Virus record (IMG/VR): IMGVR_UViG_3300027833_001313 | Location: 1 to 44,023 of that record | DNA length: 44,023 nucleotides | Source: a virus | Strand: one strand, 5' to 3' | Part shown: positions 1 through 7,629 of the stretch, in pieces | Numbering within the stretch: position 1 is the first letter of the stretch | Layout of the letters: each line of letters opens with the position of its first letter | Position numbers and translations under genes: made by a program | Notes under the pieces: generated by a model | Told to the model about the DNA's origin: nothing | The model's input: the letters and a program-made list of their open reading frames with translations, nothing else | The model's database searches: none

Positions 1-452
1 AAATCAGCAATCCTCGAACCTATAATACTCTTTGGTTTATCATTATCTATTAAAAATTCTTTAAATAAGTATTCTGATTCTCCATGGAATGTGTGATCCA
101 CAAAAGGATGATCGTTATGAAACTGTGCAGGGCTGTCAGGAACTTGCGGTCCTCCGAATACAATTAAACAGTTAGGAAACTTTTGTTTAATTGCTTTAGC
201 TAACTTTAAATTATAATTTTCATTCCAGATATACGAACTAAATGCAGCAATGTCAATAGTATCTATACTTTCTACAAAGTTGTCTATAGGCAGACGTTCA
301 AAAATAAAATCTTTTGCACAGTATGTTTTATTAACATACAAGTCTGTTTTAGCATAACTCCACAGTCTAGCAACAGCATACGGAAGCCAGTGTGTCTCAA
401 ACTTGCCGAAGCCAATAGGAAAATTAACTTGAAAGAAATATATATTTTTCAT
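1..452 (-). CDS. B12-binding-domain radical SAM protein, N-terminal part (runs off the window)
   Basis: Reading from the ATG at 450-452 gives about 150 residues open to the window edge. It starts MKNIYFFQVN, followed by an alternating beta/alpha pattern with IDIAAFSSYIWN, then FPNCLIVFGGPQVP and a HGESEYLF segment. This layout is typical of the Rossmann-like cobalamin-binding domain that precedes the radical SAM barrel in B12-dependent radical SAM enzymes (the BchE/P-methylase class). The radical SAM CxxxCxxC motif would lie beyond the window, so the catalytic half is not seen. The start overlaps the stop of the upstream epimerase as ATGA, which implies translational coupling and membership of the same operon. 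The family call is good; substrate and reaction are unknown. Phage-borne members are usually found near glycan genes, as here. Confidence 0.7.
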   Translation of the reverse strand, partial: MKNIYFFQVNFPIGFGKFETHWLPYAVARLWSYAKTDLYVNKTYCAKDFIFERLPIDNFVESIDTIDIAAFSSYIWNENYNLKLAKAIKQKFPNCLIVFGGPQVPDSPAQFHNDHPFVDHTFHGESEYLFKEFLIDNDKPKSIIGSRIAD

Positions 453-1342
453 AGCATTAATTTTATCCCTTGCTCTAAAGAGGTTTTAGGATAAATGCCT
501 AACTGTTTTTGAAGTGTATTATCGCAATAACGATTTAGTACACCGACTGGTTTTTCTAATACACATGTAATATCTAGCACAGGTGTATTGTATATTAGTT
601 GATGTGCTAAAGTTATAACGTCAACAAAGCTAGTAGCAATACCTGTGCCTATATTAACTACTCTATATTGGTCAGTATCAGTTAAGCACCATTCTAGTGT
701 ATCGAGTACATCATCTATGTAAACAAAGTCTCTTGTTTGTTTACCTGTCCCCCAGACTTCAATATTATCTGGATTATTTTTTACAATATTAATAAGATTA
801 GGCATAGGGTAGTCTAAACTTTGTTTAGGTCCATACCCACTAAAAGGACGAATTATTGATATTTTAGTATTAATAGTATTACGCAGTTCCCAAAGCATTC
901 GTTCAGTAGTTAATTTTGACCAACCATACAAATGATCACTTACTCCGATATTATTTTTGGAAAAGTCAATATCAGTTTCACATAGGGGGCGATGTACTTC
1001 CTGTTGATACGTTGTTGGATAAACTGCACTACTACTTGGATATATAAACTGTTTAGGAGGGCACTTTAATACTTTTTCTAACACTATTCTGTCAAGTTCA
1101 ATATTTTTTGCAATTGACAAAAAGTTACTTTCAATAGCTTCTCTTCCTTTTACATATGCGGCAAAATGAAATATTGCATCATATACTACTGTTATATCAA
1201 AACTATGAATAGATTGAACATGTGTAGTATAAATGCCTGGAACTATGTCCACGCCGACAACTGTATGCCCTTGCACAGATAATCGATGTGCTAATTCAGA
1301 TCCTAAAAATCCGCTGCTGCCGCTTACTAGGTATCTAGCCAT
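449..1342 (-). CDS. NAD-dependent nucleotide-sugar epimerase/dehydratase (extended SDR)
   Basis: A 297-residue extended short-chain dehydrogenase/reductase that probably epimerises, dehydrates or reduces a nucleotide sugar in the cytoplasm. The N terminus has the Rossmann glycine motif GSSGFLG (residues 8-14) and an acidic residue at the end of beta2 (VD, 31-32) that favours NAD over NADP. The catalytic SSS cluster is at 103-105 and YGWSK (Y139, K143) supplies the YxxxK pair. TRDFVYIDDV (203-212) is the usual substrate-domain signature of UDP-glucose 4-epimerase and GDP-mannose dehydratase relatives. It is somewhat short for the family (310-340). Its start overlaps the end of the preceding gene by 16 nt and its stop overlaps the next start by 4 nt. 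The exact sugar cannot be told from motifs alone. Confidence 0.87.
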   Translation of the reverse strand: MARYLVSGSSGFLGSELAHRLSVQGHTVVGVDIVPGIYTTHVQSIHSFDITVVYDAIFHFAAYVKGREAIESNFLSIAKNIELDRIVLEKVLKCPPKQFIYPSSSAVYPTTYQQEVHRPLCETDIDFSKNNIGVSDHLYGWSKLTTERMLWELRNTINTKISIIRPFSGYGPKQSLDYPMPNLINIVKNNPDNIEVWGTGKQTRDFVYIDDVLDTLEWCLTDTDQYRVVNIGTGIATSFVDVITLAHQLIYNTPVLDITCVLEKPVGVLNRYCDNTLQKQLGIYPKTSLEQGIKLML

Positions 1343-2550
1343 TTATAAATAAAGTCCTGTGTTTGTGTAATCGAATGTAATTTTCGATTAATAATATTTT
1401 GTCTATTATGTAATCGTAATTTCTTAGTTTGTTGGTGTAGTCTATTAATATTTATTTGACAAATTTTTTCTATTTTATTAATCAACGCCCAAAAGCGTGT
1501 AGTATCGTCTACTATATTATCATACTCTTTGCAATCTAATTTATATCCCAATCTAGTAAGTTGTTGTCCGGTTCCCTTGCTATACATATGTAACGGCAAA
1601 CAATAATTACTTAAACTCCTAAATGTTTTTTCAGATAACTTTATACAATCAGTTTCACCTATAGTATTTTCTGTAATAACACTATATACACTATCGTAAT
1701 AAAAATCTGTTATTGAATTAGTACTACATGTTTGGTCTGTAAAATCTCTTCCATCTGCAATATAAGGAAGTGTGTCTAAAAATTCTTGCCAGCGACTATC
1801 ATCTATATTAAACATTTTAAGATTAGTTTTATCAAAATGAAAATCTAATGTTTCGTTAACGCTGGGCATACTAACATAACCGTATTTTAATAAATCCCTT
1901 TTCCATAGCTCATATACCAAACACTGCCTCAAAGGATTTGGCTGTCGATTAAGACAAATAAAATGCTTTGCGGGCTTAGTTATAGTAACATCTAACTCAT
2001 CTATAGACTCATACAAATAAACAGTGGATATATTGATTGTGCAAGTTACATTATTTAATTTTGCCCATTTAGCATACTCATTCTCTGCAACAGAATTCAT
2101 CGTGATATACAATATGTTAGCTGGGTCTAACTTAAATTTATCAAGTTGATCATGTAAGTTTTTAAAAAAGTTATATGTGGTGTTTGAATAACCTTCGTTC
2201 ATATCATTAATAATAAACAAACACTTGCCGGCTTGCTGTGCTTGTATTGCTACTGTGCTTACATTATTAAATGCATTATTAGTCCACTGATACGGTTTAA
2301 GCAACGGTGTTAGTTCGTATATAAATTTGTTGTTACAATCAAGAATATGACTGTGCGTTATGTTTTTGCCTAAAATTGCGTGTAGTTTAGAGTAAGTATA
2401 CGGATGTCTTTTACTTTCAAGATTATAGATAGTATTAGTAACAGAATAATGAGAATCTTCATAATTCTCAGGTGATGTTAGCAAATCTAGACTCTGACCG
2501 TTAGGCCAAGGGCCACTTGGTCCTATCCAGTCATGTGCCAGTTGTATCAT
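1327..2550 (-). CDS. Unknown protein with glycosyltransferase-like C-terminal motifs
   Basis: A 407-residue protein that I cannot assign with certainty. Visible landmarks are FICLNRQPNPLR (197-208), a segment VITEN...SEKTFRSL (291-313), and GTGQQLTRLGYKL (326-338) followed by an acidic YDNIVDD stretch. The order 'ITE(N/T)...SEK(T/L)F..L...G....L..LGY' recalls the donor-binding half of GT-B sugar transferases such as the fucosyltransferase-like family. It also recurs in uncharacterised proteins of marine T4-like phages. The first 190 residues carry no motif I recognise. It starts with an ATGA overlap on the radical SAM gene and overlaps the epimerase downstream by 16 nt, so it is translated with them. 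A sugar-transfer role is inferred from motif shape and context only. Confidence 0.55.
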   Translation of the reverse strand: MIQLAHDWIGPSGPWPNGQSLDLLTSPENYEDSHYSVTNTIYNLESKRHPYTYSKLHAILGKNITHSHILDCNNKFIYELTPLLKPYQWTNNAFNNVSTVAIQAQQAGKCLFIINDMNEGYSNTTYNFFKNLHDQLDKFKLDPANILYITMNSVAENEYAKWAKLNNVTCTINISTVYLYESIDELDVTITKPAKHFICLNRQPNPLRQCLVYELWKRDLLKYGYVSMPSVNETLDFHFDKTNLKMFNIDDSRWQEFLDTLPYIADGRDFTDQTCSTNSITDFYYDSVYSVITENTIGETDCIKLSEKTFRSLSNYCLPLHMYSKGTGQQLTRLGYKLDCKEYDNIVDDTTRFWALINKIEKICQININRLHQQTKKLRLHNRQNIINRKLHSITQTQDFIYKWLDT

Positions 2551-4136
2551 ACTACATTATCAACAGTTATGATTTTAGATTTTACTACCTCTTTAGCTAA
2601 TCTACATTCTTCGTAAAATTCTGCCATTTCAGGAAAAGTTTCTAGGAAATTAGTTCCGTCACGAGAATCTTTAACATTAAGAAAGTCATAAAGTTCTGCT
2701 CTAGGTTTGATAACAGTTTTATAATGTTCGGCTGTTCCAGGCTTGGTTGTCCAAGATATTTTTAATCGGTGTTCTGTAATCGATTTAAGTTTATACATTT
2801 CGTTAAGTTCAAAAGAAAGATGCATTTGCCATTTATTATCAATTGTGTTTGCTGCCATATAGTCCATTGTAGGTAACATATAATCTTGTACTAATTTATC
2901 AGTAGATATTTGTGCGTCTAAAAACCGCGGATGTCTTAAATACGGAATATCTAGTCCTAACGGAACTACATGAGACGGCGAACGCTTTTTTAATTCATTA
3001 TTAGACATTCCTTCTCTAAAGGAAAATGGAAGGTTTTCTTCCCACCAAAGCACGGGTGTATTAAAGTGATATTTTTTCTTCATCTCTAATTGCCATTCTA
3101 GTAGCTTACCAAAACTTGTAATACTTAATACATTATATGCTGCCATAATAACGACTTTAACATTGCCTAGACTAGCAAGTTGTTCATATCGTTTTTTAAA
3201 AACCTCAAAGTCTAATCCTCTACGCACGTATTCTGCACGTTCTCCGTATCCTTCGACACTAGTATAAATTGTAACGCTTTTAACTTTATTATCTTTAATT
3301 GTTACTAACTTATCAATAAATCGATCCCATATGCTATCAACAACACCTAAATTAGTATTAATCGAAAAATCAAGTTTATCGTTAGGATTTTCAAAAATCC
3401 AATCCATAGTTTTAAATGTTTCCTTACTCATTAACGGCTCACCGCCGGTAATTCTATAATGTTCTAACTTAGAATAAATTTCAGGAAACCATTTCCAAAA
3501 TGCTTCAATGTAAGGATTGTAGTCTTTATTTTTATATGCTAAATTATCAAGATCTTGCCAGCCTTGCACCCAACGTTCATTATCGGCTAATCCTTCTAAA
3601 ACTTTCATTGGTCCTTTTTGTTTAAGGTCATTTACCCATGTAGTACTAAATTCAGGGCCGCAATATAAACAACTCATATTACATGCATTACTAAAACTAA
3701 CTTCTAAGTATGTAGGAGTTATGTTTTCGTCTCCTGTTGACGCTATAATATCGTCATGACGGTCAAGTGCCCATGATTTCATACTTTTAAAACTACGATC
3801 GCTAATATTATTGTCATCTTCAATTCTCCAGCAATAGTCACATTCTGAAGGTTTTTGATTATTAAGCATTTCTTTTCTGGCAGTCTTTAAATGCTTAGTA
3901 TTAAATAACGCCCGATAATCTTCTTTTAATTCATCTAAAGGTATTTTATGCATTTTTGGGTGGTGACAGCTATGTACATGGCCTGTTCCTAAATGCATTG
4001 TAACTTGTGTAAATTTTGCAAGACAGAAGCCGCAACCAGTATTGTTCAGTAGTTTTTGAACATTTTCAACATTTGAGGGATCACTAGTTAATTCGCCGTT
4101 TTTGTCTTTAAGTAATTTAATATCATTCTTTTTCAT
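2547..4136 (-). CDS. Twitch-domain radical SAM protein
   Basis: A 529-residue radical SAM enzyme. The SAM-cluster motif C152-x3-C156-x2-C159 (ACNMSCLYC) follows the strand TYLEVSFSN, and RITGGEPLM (GGEP at 231-234) is the standard SAM-binding strand. Further cysteines lie before the barrel: C35/C38 (CGFC), C57 and C99/C102 (CDYC). They are spaced like a half-SPASM (Twitch) auxiliary iron-sulphur site but placed N-terminally. SPASM/Twitch enzymes typically act on peptides, proteins or sugars by hydrogen abstraction. Neighbouring genes are glycosyltransferase-like, so a carbohydrate or glycoprotein substrate is possible, but no precursor peptide is visible. The gene overlaps both neighbours by ATGA. 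Family confidence is high; function is unknown. Confidence 0.85.
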   Translation of the reverse strand: MKKNDIKLLKDKNGELTSDPSNVENVQKLLNNTGCGFCLAKFTQVTMHLGTGHVHSCHHPKMHKIPLDELKEDYRALFNTKHLKTARKEMLNNQKPSECDYCWRIEDDNNISDRSFKSMKSWALDRHDDIIASTGDENITPTYLEVSFSNACNMSCLYCGPEFSTTWVNDLKQKGPMKVLEGLADNERWVQGWQDLDNLAYKNKDYNPYIEAFWKWFPEIYSKLEHYRITGGEPLMSKETFKTMDWIFENPNDKLDFSINTNLGVVDSIWDRFIDKLVTIKDNKVKSVTIYTSVEGYGERAEYVRRGLDFEVFKKRYEQLASLGNVKVVIMAAYNVLSITSFGKLLEWQLEMKKKYHFNTPVLWWEENLPFSFREGMSNNELKKRSPSHVVPLGLDIPYLRHPRFLDAQISTDKLVQDYMLPTMDYMAANTIDNKWQMHLSFELNEMYKLKSITEHRLKISWTTKPGTAEHYKTVIKPRAELYDFLNVKDSRDGTNFLETFPEMAEFYEECRLAKEVVKSKIITVDNVV

Positions 4137-5017
4137 TTAAATTTTACATTCCTAGGATTGGGGACATATATTGATTTAAAAAATTTACTTTGCTGTGCAT
4201 CTAATGGATTTGCTGCAATAGGCAATTCTAACTCATTAATAAGTTTAGTACCGTATTCTTGTATTTCATATTCAATGTCTTCAATTGCGACAAATGATGT
4301 TTTCCATAAGTCGTTTAAATATTCAAAGTCTCTAACTTGAACATGATCCCATTCTGTACGCATTGTCATAAACACACCTGCCCTTGCACCTAAGATGGCC
4401 CATAGACCATTTTCTACATCCGAACCAATCATAGTCCATATTAATAGTCTATTATAATTTTGCCACCATACTGATTTTAAGTCTTTAATTGACTTGCCTC
4501 GGTTTAAAGACATTTTTACACCTTCACGAAACCCTGCTCGCCAGGCTTGTTGCGGCGTTAAACTTATAATACTTGTACTATAGTTTTCATTAAGTTGTAA
4601 GTAGTTGTCAAAGTAACAAAATTCAATATTAGTTTCGTCTGATCCGTCTGTATTTTCGTGTGTCTTCATATTGTTTACAAAGTCTCTAGTCCACATTTTG
4701 ATACTGCCGTTACCGTACTCTAATCCGTTGACGTCAATTTTACCTGCCCAACTAAACTGATATTCTGGTGTTGCTCCTAACTCGTCTAGGTCTAACTCTA
4801 CTTGTAAAAACTTAGGATCAATAATAGTATCACCGTCAATTGTAATAAAGTTTTCAGTTTCACTAATAGCTGCACAGGCTTTATGTGCCGCATCTGAACC
4901 TTCTACACCATGTACACGTTTTGCCCAAGGTACTTTGCTTAACAAGTCTGCATAGTTTTTTTCTGCATTAGGTTCGTCATAACTTAAAAATATTATATCT
5001 TGATCAATTATTTTCAT
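4133..5017 (-). CDS. Glycosyltransferase-like protein with DGD motif
   Basis: A 294-residue protein. It opens with an N-terminal Rossmann-like half (IIFLSYDEPNAEKNYADLL), then VHGVEGSDAAHKACAAI and FITIDGDTII with the acidic DGD at 61-63. This pattern matches GT-A (family 2-like) transferases, in which DxD binds the metal-nucleotide-sugar complex. The C-terminal half has an Arg/Trp-rich section (WRAGFREGVKMSL) and no transmembrane segment, which suggests a soluble enzyme. It starts by TAATG overlap with the gene before it and ends by ATGA overlap with the radical SAM gene, so it belongs to the same polycistronic unit. Donor and acceptor are not known. A GT-like fold is fairly secure; activity is inferred. 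Confidence 0.7.
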   Translation of the reverse strand: MKIIDQDIIFLSYDEPNAEKNYADLLSKVPWAKRVHGVEGSDAAHKACAAISETENFITIDGDTIIDPKFLQVELDLDELGATPEYQFSWAGKIDVNGLEYGNGSIKMWTRDFVNNMKTHENTDGSDETNIEFCYFDNYLQLNENYSTSIISLTPQQAWRAGFREGVKMSLNRGKSIKDLKSVWWQNYNRLLIWTMIGSDVENGLWAILGARAGVFMTMRTEWDHVQVRDFEYLNDLWKTSFVAIEDIEYEIQEYGTKLINELELPIAANPLDAQQSKFFKSIYVPNPRNVKFK

Positions 5018-5559
5018 TATACAGTTCCAGTTTTGTGTGTATGTAGTAAATGACTACTGCGAGTAACAACCGATGCATATGTGTTTGCTGAACATCCTTG
5101 TATTTTAATACTATTTGAATATACAAAATCTTTTAAATTTATAGTAAATTTATCAAATAATATAAACCTATTAGTAGCATCTACAACATAGTATTCTTTA
5201 AAATAGTCTTCGCCATATGATAGCCTAGTACGAGTTGCATCGTCTATAAAGCTATTTACAGTCCAAGATTTTTTATTCTGCACAATTTGAATTCCGTATA
5301 GTGGTTTAGTGCGAATACGTTGAATAATTCCTGTATCGTGATGGACGCCATCTAGGTCAAAATTTGGCGAAGTAGTACACATAACGCACATTTTTCCCTT
5401 TACTTGAATATCTTCAACAACTTTGTATTCGTGAAGAAGCTTTCGACTAAAAGAAAAGTCAAGATATAATTCTTCTGTGATTTCAATACATAATTCAGCA
5501 TCATTGGTATTAGCAGCCGATTGTATATTACCATCTTCGTCATAGTGTATATAAAACAT
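5017..5559 (-). CDS. Conserved-looking protein of unknown function
   Basis: About 180 residues, beginning MFYIHYDEDGNIQ. This ATG overlaps the upstream stop as TAATG and has AAAGGA a few bases before it, so I prefer it over an in-frame GTG-type start 21 nt upstream. The protein looks beta-rich (EDGNI, ELYLDFSF, YGIQIV, FILFDKFTINLK), has several cysteines (including CVMCTT), and shows no signal peptide or membrane span. No family is recognised. Its place between two glycosyltransferase-like genes, with overlapping ends on both sides, suggests it serves the same pathway, for example as a small beta-sandwich accessory. That is inference from context only. Confidence 0.6.
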   Translation of the reverse strand: MFYIHYDEDGNIQSAANTNDAELCIEITEELYLDFSFSRKLLHEYKVVEDIQVKGKMCVMCTTSPNFDLDGVHHDTGIIQRIRTKPLYGIQIVQNKKSWTVNSFIDDATRTRLSYGEDYFKEYYVVDATNRFILFDKFTINLKDFVYSNSIKIQGCSANTYASVVTRSSHLLHTHKTGTV

Positions 5560-6383
5560 TATGTTTTTTCCTTTAACCAAGCTAACATATCATCTGTTAG
5601 GAATTCGTCTTCAACATAGTGCAGTACACCTGATTGTTTATATCCATTAATATAGATGGAATTACCATAATCCACAGTTAACACGTCGGTCCACTTAGAG
5701 GGCACATTTATTAAATTTTGTACACGTGGTTTCATATGAGTAAATGTCATTGGACTATGATCTAAACAATATCCTTGCATATCTAAAATCCTTAATGCTA
5801 TAGCTACACTTACATCTACACTGCACCATTTTTGCAAATTATTAGGAGTGTATTTTTCATAAACTACTTGCCAATTTTGCATAATAATATCTAGTAATTT
5901 AAAAAAGGTTGCAGTCTCTTCACACTTAGTAAATTGATACATACCAGAATATACATCAGGTAAATTATTTTCTTCAAATGTTTTTCTATAATACTTTGAT
6001 GTTATTATTTCATTTCTATAAGTAGTAACATTTTTAGTAAACAATAAAGAAGGAGTAGTTCTAAAGTGTTGCCAAGTAGTACTAATGTTGTCTAATACTA
6101 ACATATCAACATCAAATACCATTGTATTTTCATAAGGAGTTAAGTGATATACTTTCCAACGATTGTCTATTTTCCAATCACTTCCTATAGCTAGGTCGCC
6201 CCAGGGTATAGGTATAATCTTATCAAATACAGACTTATATGTATCTGGTACTTCGTCGTTAGTAATTAAACTTATGTTTGTTCGTGGACTGTTTGCAAGT
6301 ACACTTAAAGCAAGTGCATACGCTTGCCTAATATAATCTGTTTTTGAATTATTTTGTGCAACAAGACAAATACCGTTACTCAT
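5559..6383 (-). CDS. GT-A glycosyltransferase-like protein, copy 2 of a paralogous pair
   Basis: A 274-residue protein starting MSNGICLVAQNNSKTDYIRQ. The ATG at 6381-6383 is chosen over an upstream in-frame TTG; it overlaps the end of the preceding gene by 8 nt. The first 100 residues follow the glycogenin/family-8 plan: a first strand, then an NNS...DYI helix, ISLITND, and a metal-binding DVD (91-93) inside MVFDVDMLVLD. The N terminus is clearly related to that of the gene immediately before it (GVVLFAFNNSSIDYIKQ), so the two arose by duplication. No membrane segment is seen, so it is probably cytoplasmic. A sugar transferase acting on host or phage glycan is likely; donor and acceptor are unknown. 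Confidence 0.7.
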   Translation of the reverse strand: MSNGICLVAQNNSKTDYIRQAYALALSVLANSPRTNISLITNDEVPDTYKSVFDKIIPIPWGDLAIGSDWKIDNRWKVYHLTPYENTMVFDVDMLVLDNISTTWQHFRTTPSLLFTKNVTTYRNEIITSKYYRKTFEENNLPDVYSGMYQFTKCEETATFFKLLDIIMQNWQVVYEKYTPNNLQKWCSVDVSVAIALRILDMQGYCLDHSPMTFTHMKPRVQNLINVPSKWTDVLTVDYGNSIYINGYKQSGVLHYVEDEFLTDDMLAWLKEKT

Positions 6384-7227
6384 TAGCAAACTCCGTATCG
6401 ATAAAATTATTTAAGCTAAACTTATTCATTACATGCACTGTTGCATCTGATAACGCAACTAATAAATAATCCCAATCACGTTGTGCTAAAAGTTGTATAC
6501 TATCATTTTTTATATCTACTAATAAATCTTTATCAAGTGATACCCACATATCAGAAGGAATTGGTTTTGGCCAATTACTATCTTCAACAAACCCGCGCAT
6601 CATATGTACTGCAATACTAAAGGCAAAATCATTTCTAAATTTTGTTTCAACAATATCATATGTTAATCTATAATAGTTATAATTTTCTTTGATGTGCTGC
6701 ACTGTATCAAATACAATTTTTGCAGTATCACTTTTAGTAAAATATAAAATAGTTGCCCAATACATAGGTATTGACTTGTCACTAATTCTATCAAGACTAG
6801 CGTAATGCTTTTGTGTATTGACCATATGATAATCTTTAGCAATCATAAAGTCTTCAGGGGAGTCAAAGCATGTTAGTAATTTATCGTTACTAATTAATAG
6901 GTCAGTGTCTATTACTAATGTTTTTTCAAATATAGATAATTCGTATGCAGAATCCCTTGCTGAATTGGCCCATATAAGTTTAGGGTATTCTCCATAAATT
7001 CCATCGTGAAATGTTCTAGTAGACGATACAGGAGCATCGCAGTATGTAACTTCGTCAATGTACTTTTTATAAAAAGGAAATTTATCATTAATGTATTCTT
7101 TATTATCAGTAATAAGTTGTACAGGAAGTTTTAAATATTTTTTTATACGCTTTGCACAATAAACTGCCTGTTTAATATAATCAATACTACTGTTATTAAA
7201 TGCAAATAACACTACGCCTTTATTCAT
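6376..7227 (-). CDS. GT-A glycosyltransferase-like protein, copy 1 of a paralogous pair
   Basis: A 283-residue protein with the same plan as its downstream neighbour. GVVLFAFNNSSIDYIKQAV forms the first strand and helix, VQLITDN the second strand, and TLVIDTDLLI carries the DxD (DTD, 107-109). The segment after DxD (PEDFMIAKDYHM) and the later YWATILYFTKS strand fit family-8-like transferases, where a second acidic/His site completes metal binding. The start is joined to the preceding small gene by ATGA. The two copies have diverged outside the N-terminal 45 residues and the DxD strand, which suggests different donors or acceptors. The enzyme class is inferred from motifs; no activity can be assigned. 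Confidence 0.7.
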   Translation of the reverse strand: MNKGVVLFAFNNSSIDYIKQAVYCAKRIKKYLKLPVQLITDNKEYINDKFPFYKKYIDEVTYCDAPVSSTRTFHDGIYGEYPKLIWANSARDSAYELSIFEKTLVIDTDLLISNDKLLTCFDSPEDFMIAKDYHMVNTQKHYASLDRISDKSIPMYWATILYFTKSDTAKIVFDTVQHIKENYNYYRLTYDIVETKFRNDFAFSIAVHMMRGFVEDSNWPKPIPSDMWVSLDKDLLVDIKNDSIQLLAQRDWDYLLVALSDATVHVMNKFSLNNFIDTEFANE

Positions 7228-7571
7228 AGATTAGTTAATCCTTCAACACTTCTATTCTTTTTAATCTTTGCATAGTCATATGCGTACTTTCGAGAGGCAA
7301 AGGTATATACGCCAAGTACTTCTCTTGTGAAATCTTTTAAATTACTTACATTAAACGGAGTATTATTATCATCTAACAGTACAACTTCATCTTGTTCTAA
7401 TGCAAGCATACTTTGACAAAAGCTAATTACATTAGTAGTTACAGATATCTTATGTCCATCTACATAATGAACTAAATTATCGTAATATTGTTTTAAGAAA
7501 ATACTTTTTTGATTGTTTTGAGTTTCTAAAAAATTAGAAAACTCTAGTGCTTTTTCTAGTCGTTCGTCCAT
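7224..7571 (-). CDS. Small unknown protein, first gene of the early cassette
   Basis: A 115-residue protein that I do not recognise functionally. It has an N-terminal helical stretch rich in Lys/Glu (ERLEKALEFSNFL, LKQYYDNLVHYVDG), a middle VLLDDNNTPF segment, and an aromatic C terminus (VYTFASRKYAYDYAKI). A GAGGA ribosome site lies about 10 nt before the ATG. It is the first gene after a strong sigma70-type promoter, so it should be among the first products made from the cassette. Similar short proteins occur in marine T4-like phages, as far as I recall. No membrane helix or cysteine cluster is present. A helper or regulatory role is possible but unsupported. Confidence 0.6.
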   Translation of the reverse strand: MDERLEKALEFSNFLETQNNQKSIFLKQYYDNLVHYVDGHKISVTTNVISFCQSMLALEQDEVVLLDDNNTPFNVSNLKDFTREVLGVYTFASRKYAYDYAKIKKNRSVEGLTNL

Positions 7572-7597
7572 AGATACATCCTCATATACTTATTATT

Positions 7598-7626
7598 AGT
7601 ATATATTCAATCTATCTATATGTCAA
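7598..7626 (-). promoter_or_regulatory. Sigma70-type (early) promoter for the glycan/radical-SAM cassette
   Basis: On the minus strand, TTGACA (7626-7621) is followed after exactly 17 nt by TATACT (7603-7598). The start codon of the first cassette gene is about 27 nt further on. A 7-bp inverted repeat (7584-7590 with 7598-7604) overlaps the -10 box and could be an operator. No NATAAATA late motif is seen in this gap. Confidence 0.8.
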
Positions 7627-7629
7627 GTA

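Noticed and set aside
5560-5580. Earlier in-frame GTG-type start for the 5017-5559 gene
   Set aside because: The ATG at 5559 has AAAGGA upstream and a TAATG overlap, matching how the neighbouring genes start.
7572-7629. Rho-independent terminator after the last late gene
   Set aside because: The only inverted repeat here is A+T-rich (ATATACT/AGTATAT), lacks a U-run after the stem on the minus strand and overlaps a -10 box, so an operator or chance repeat is more likely.
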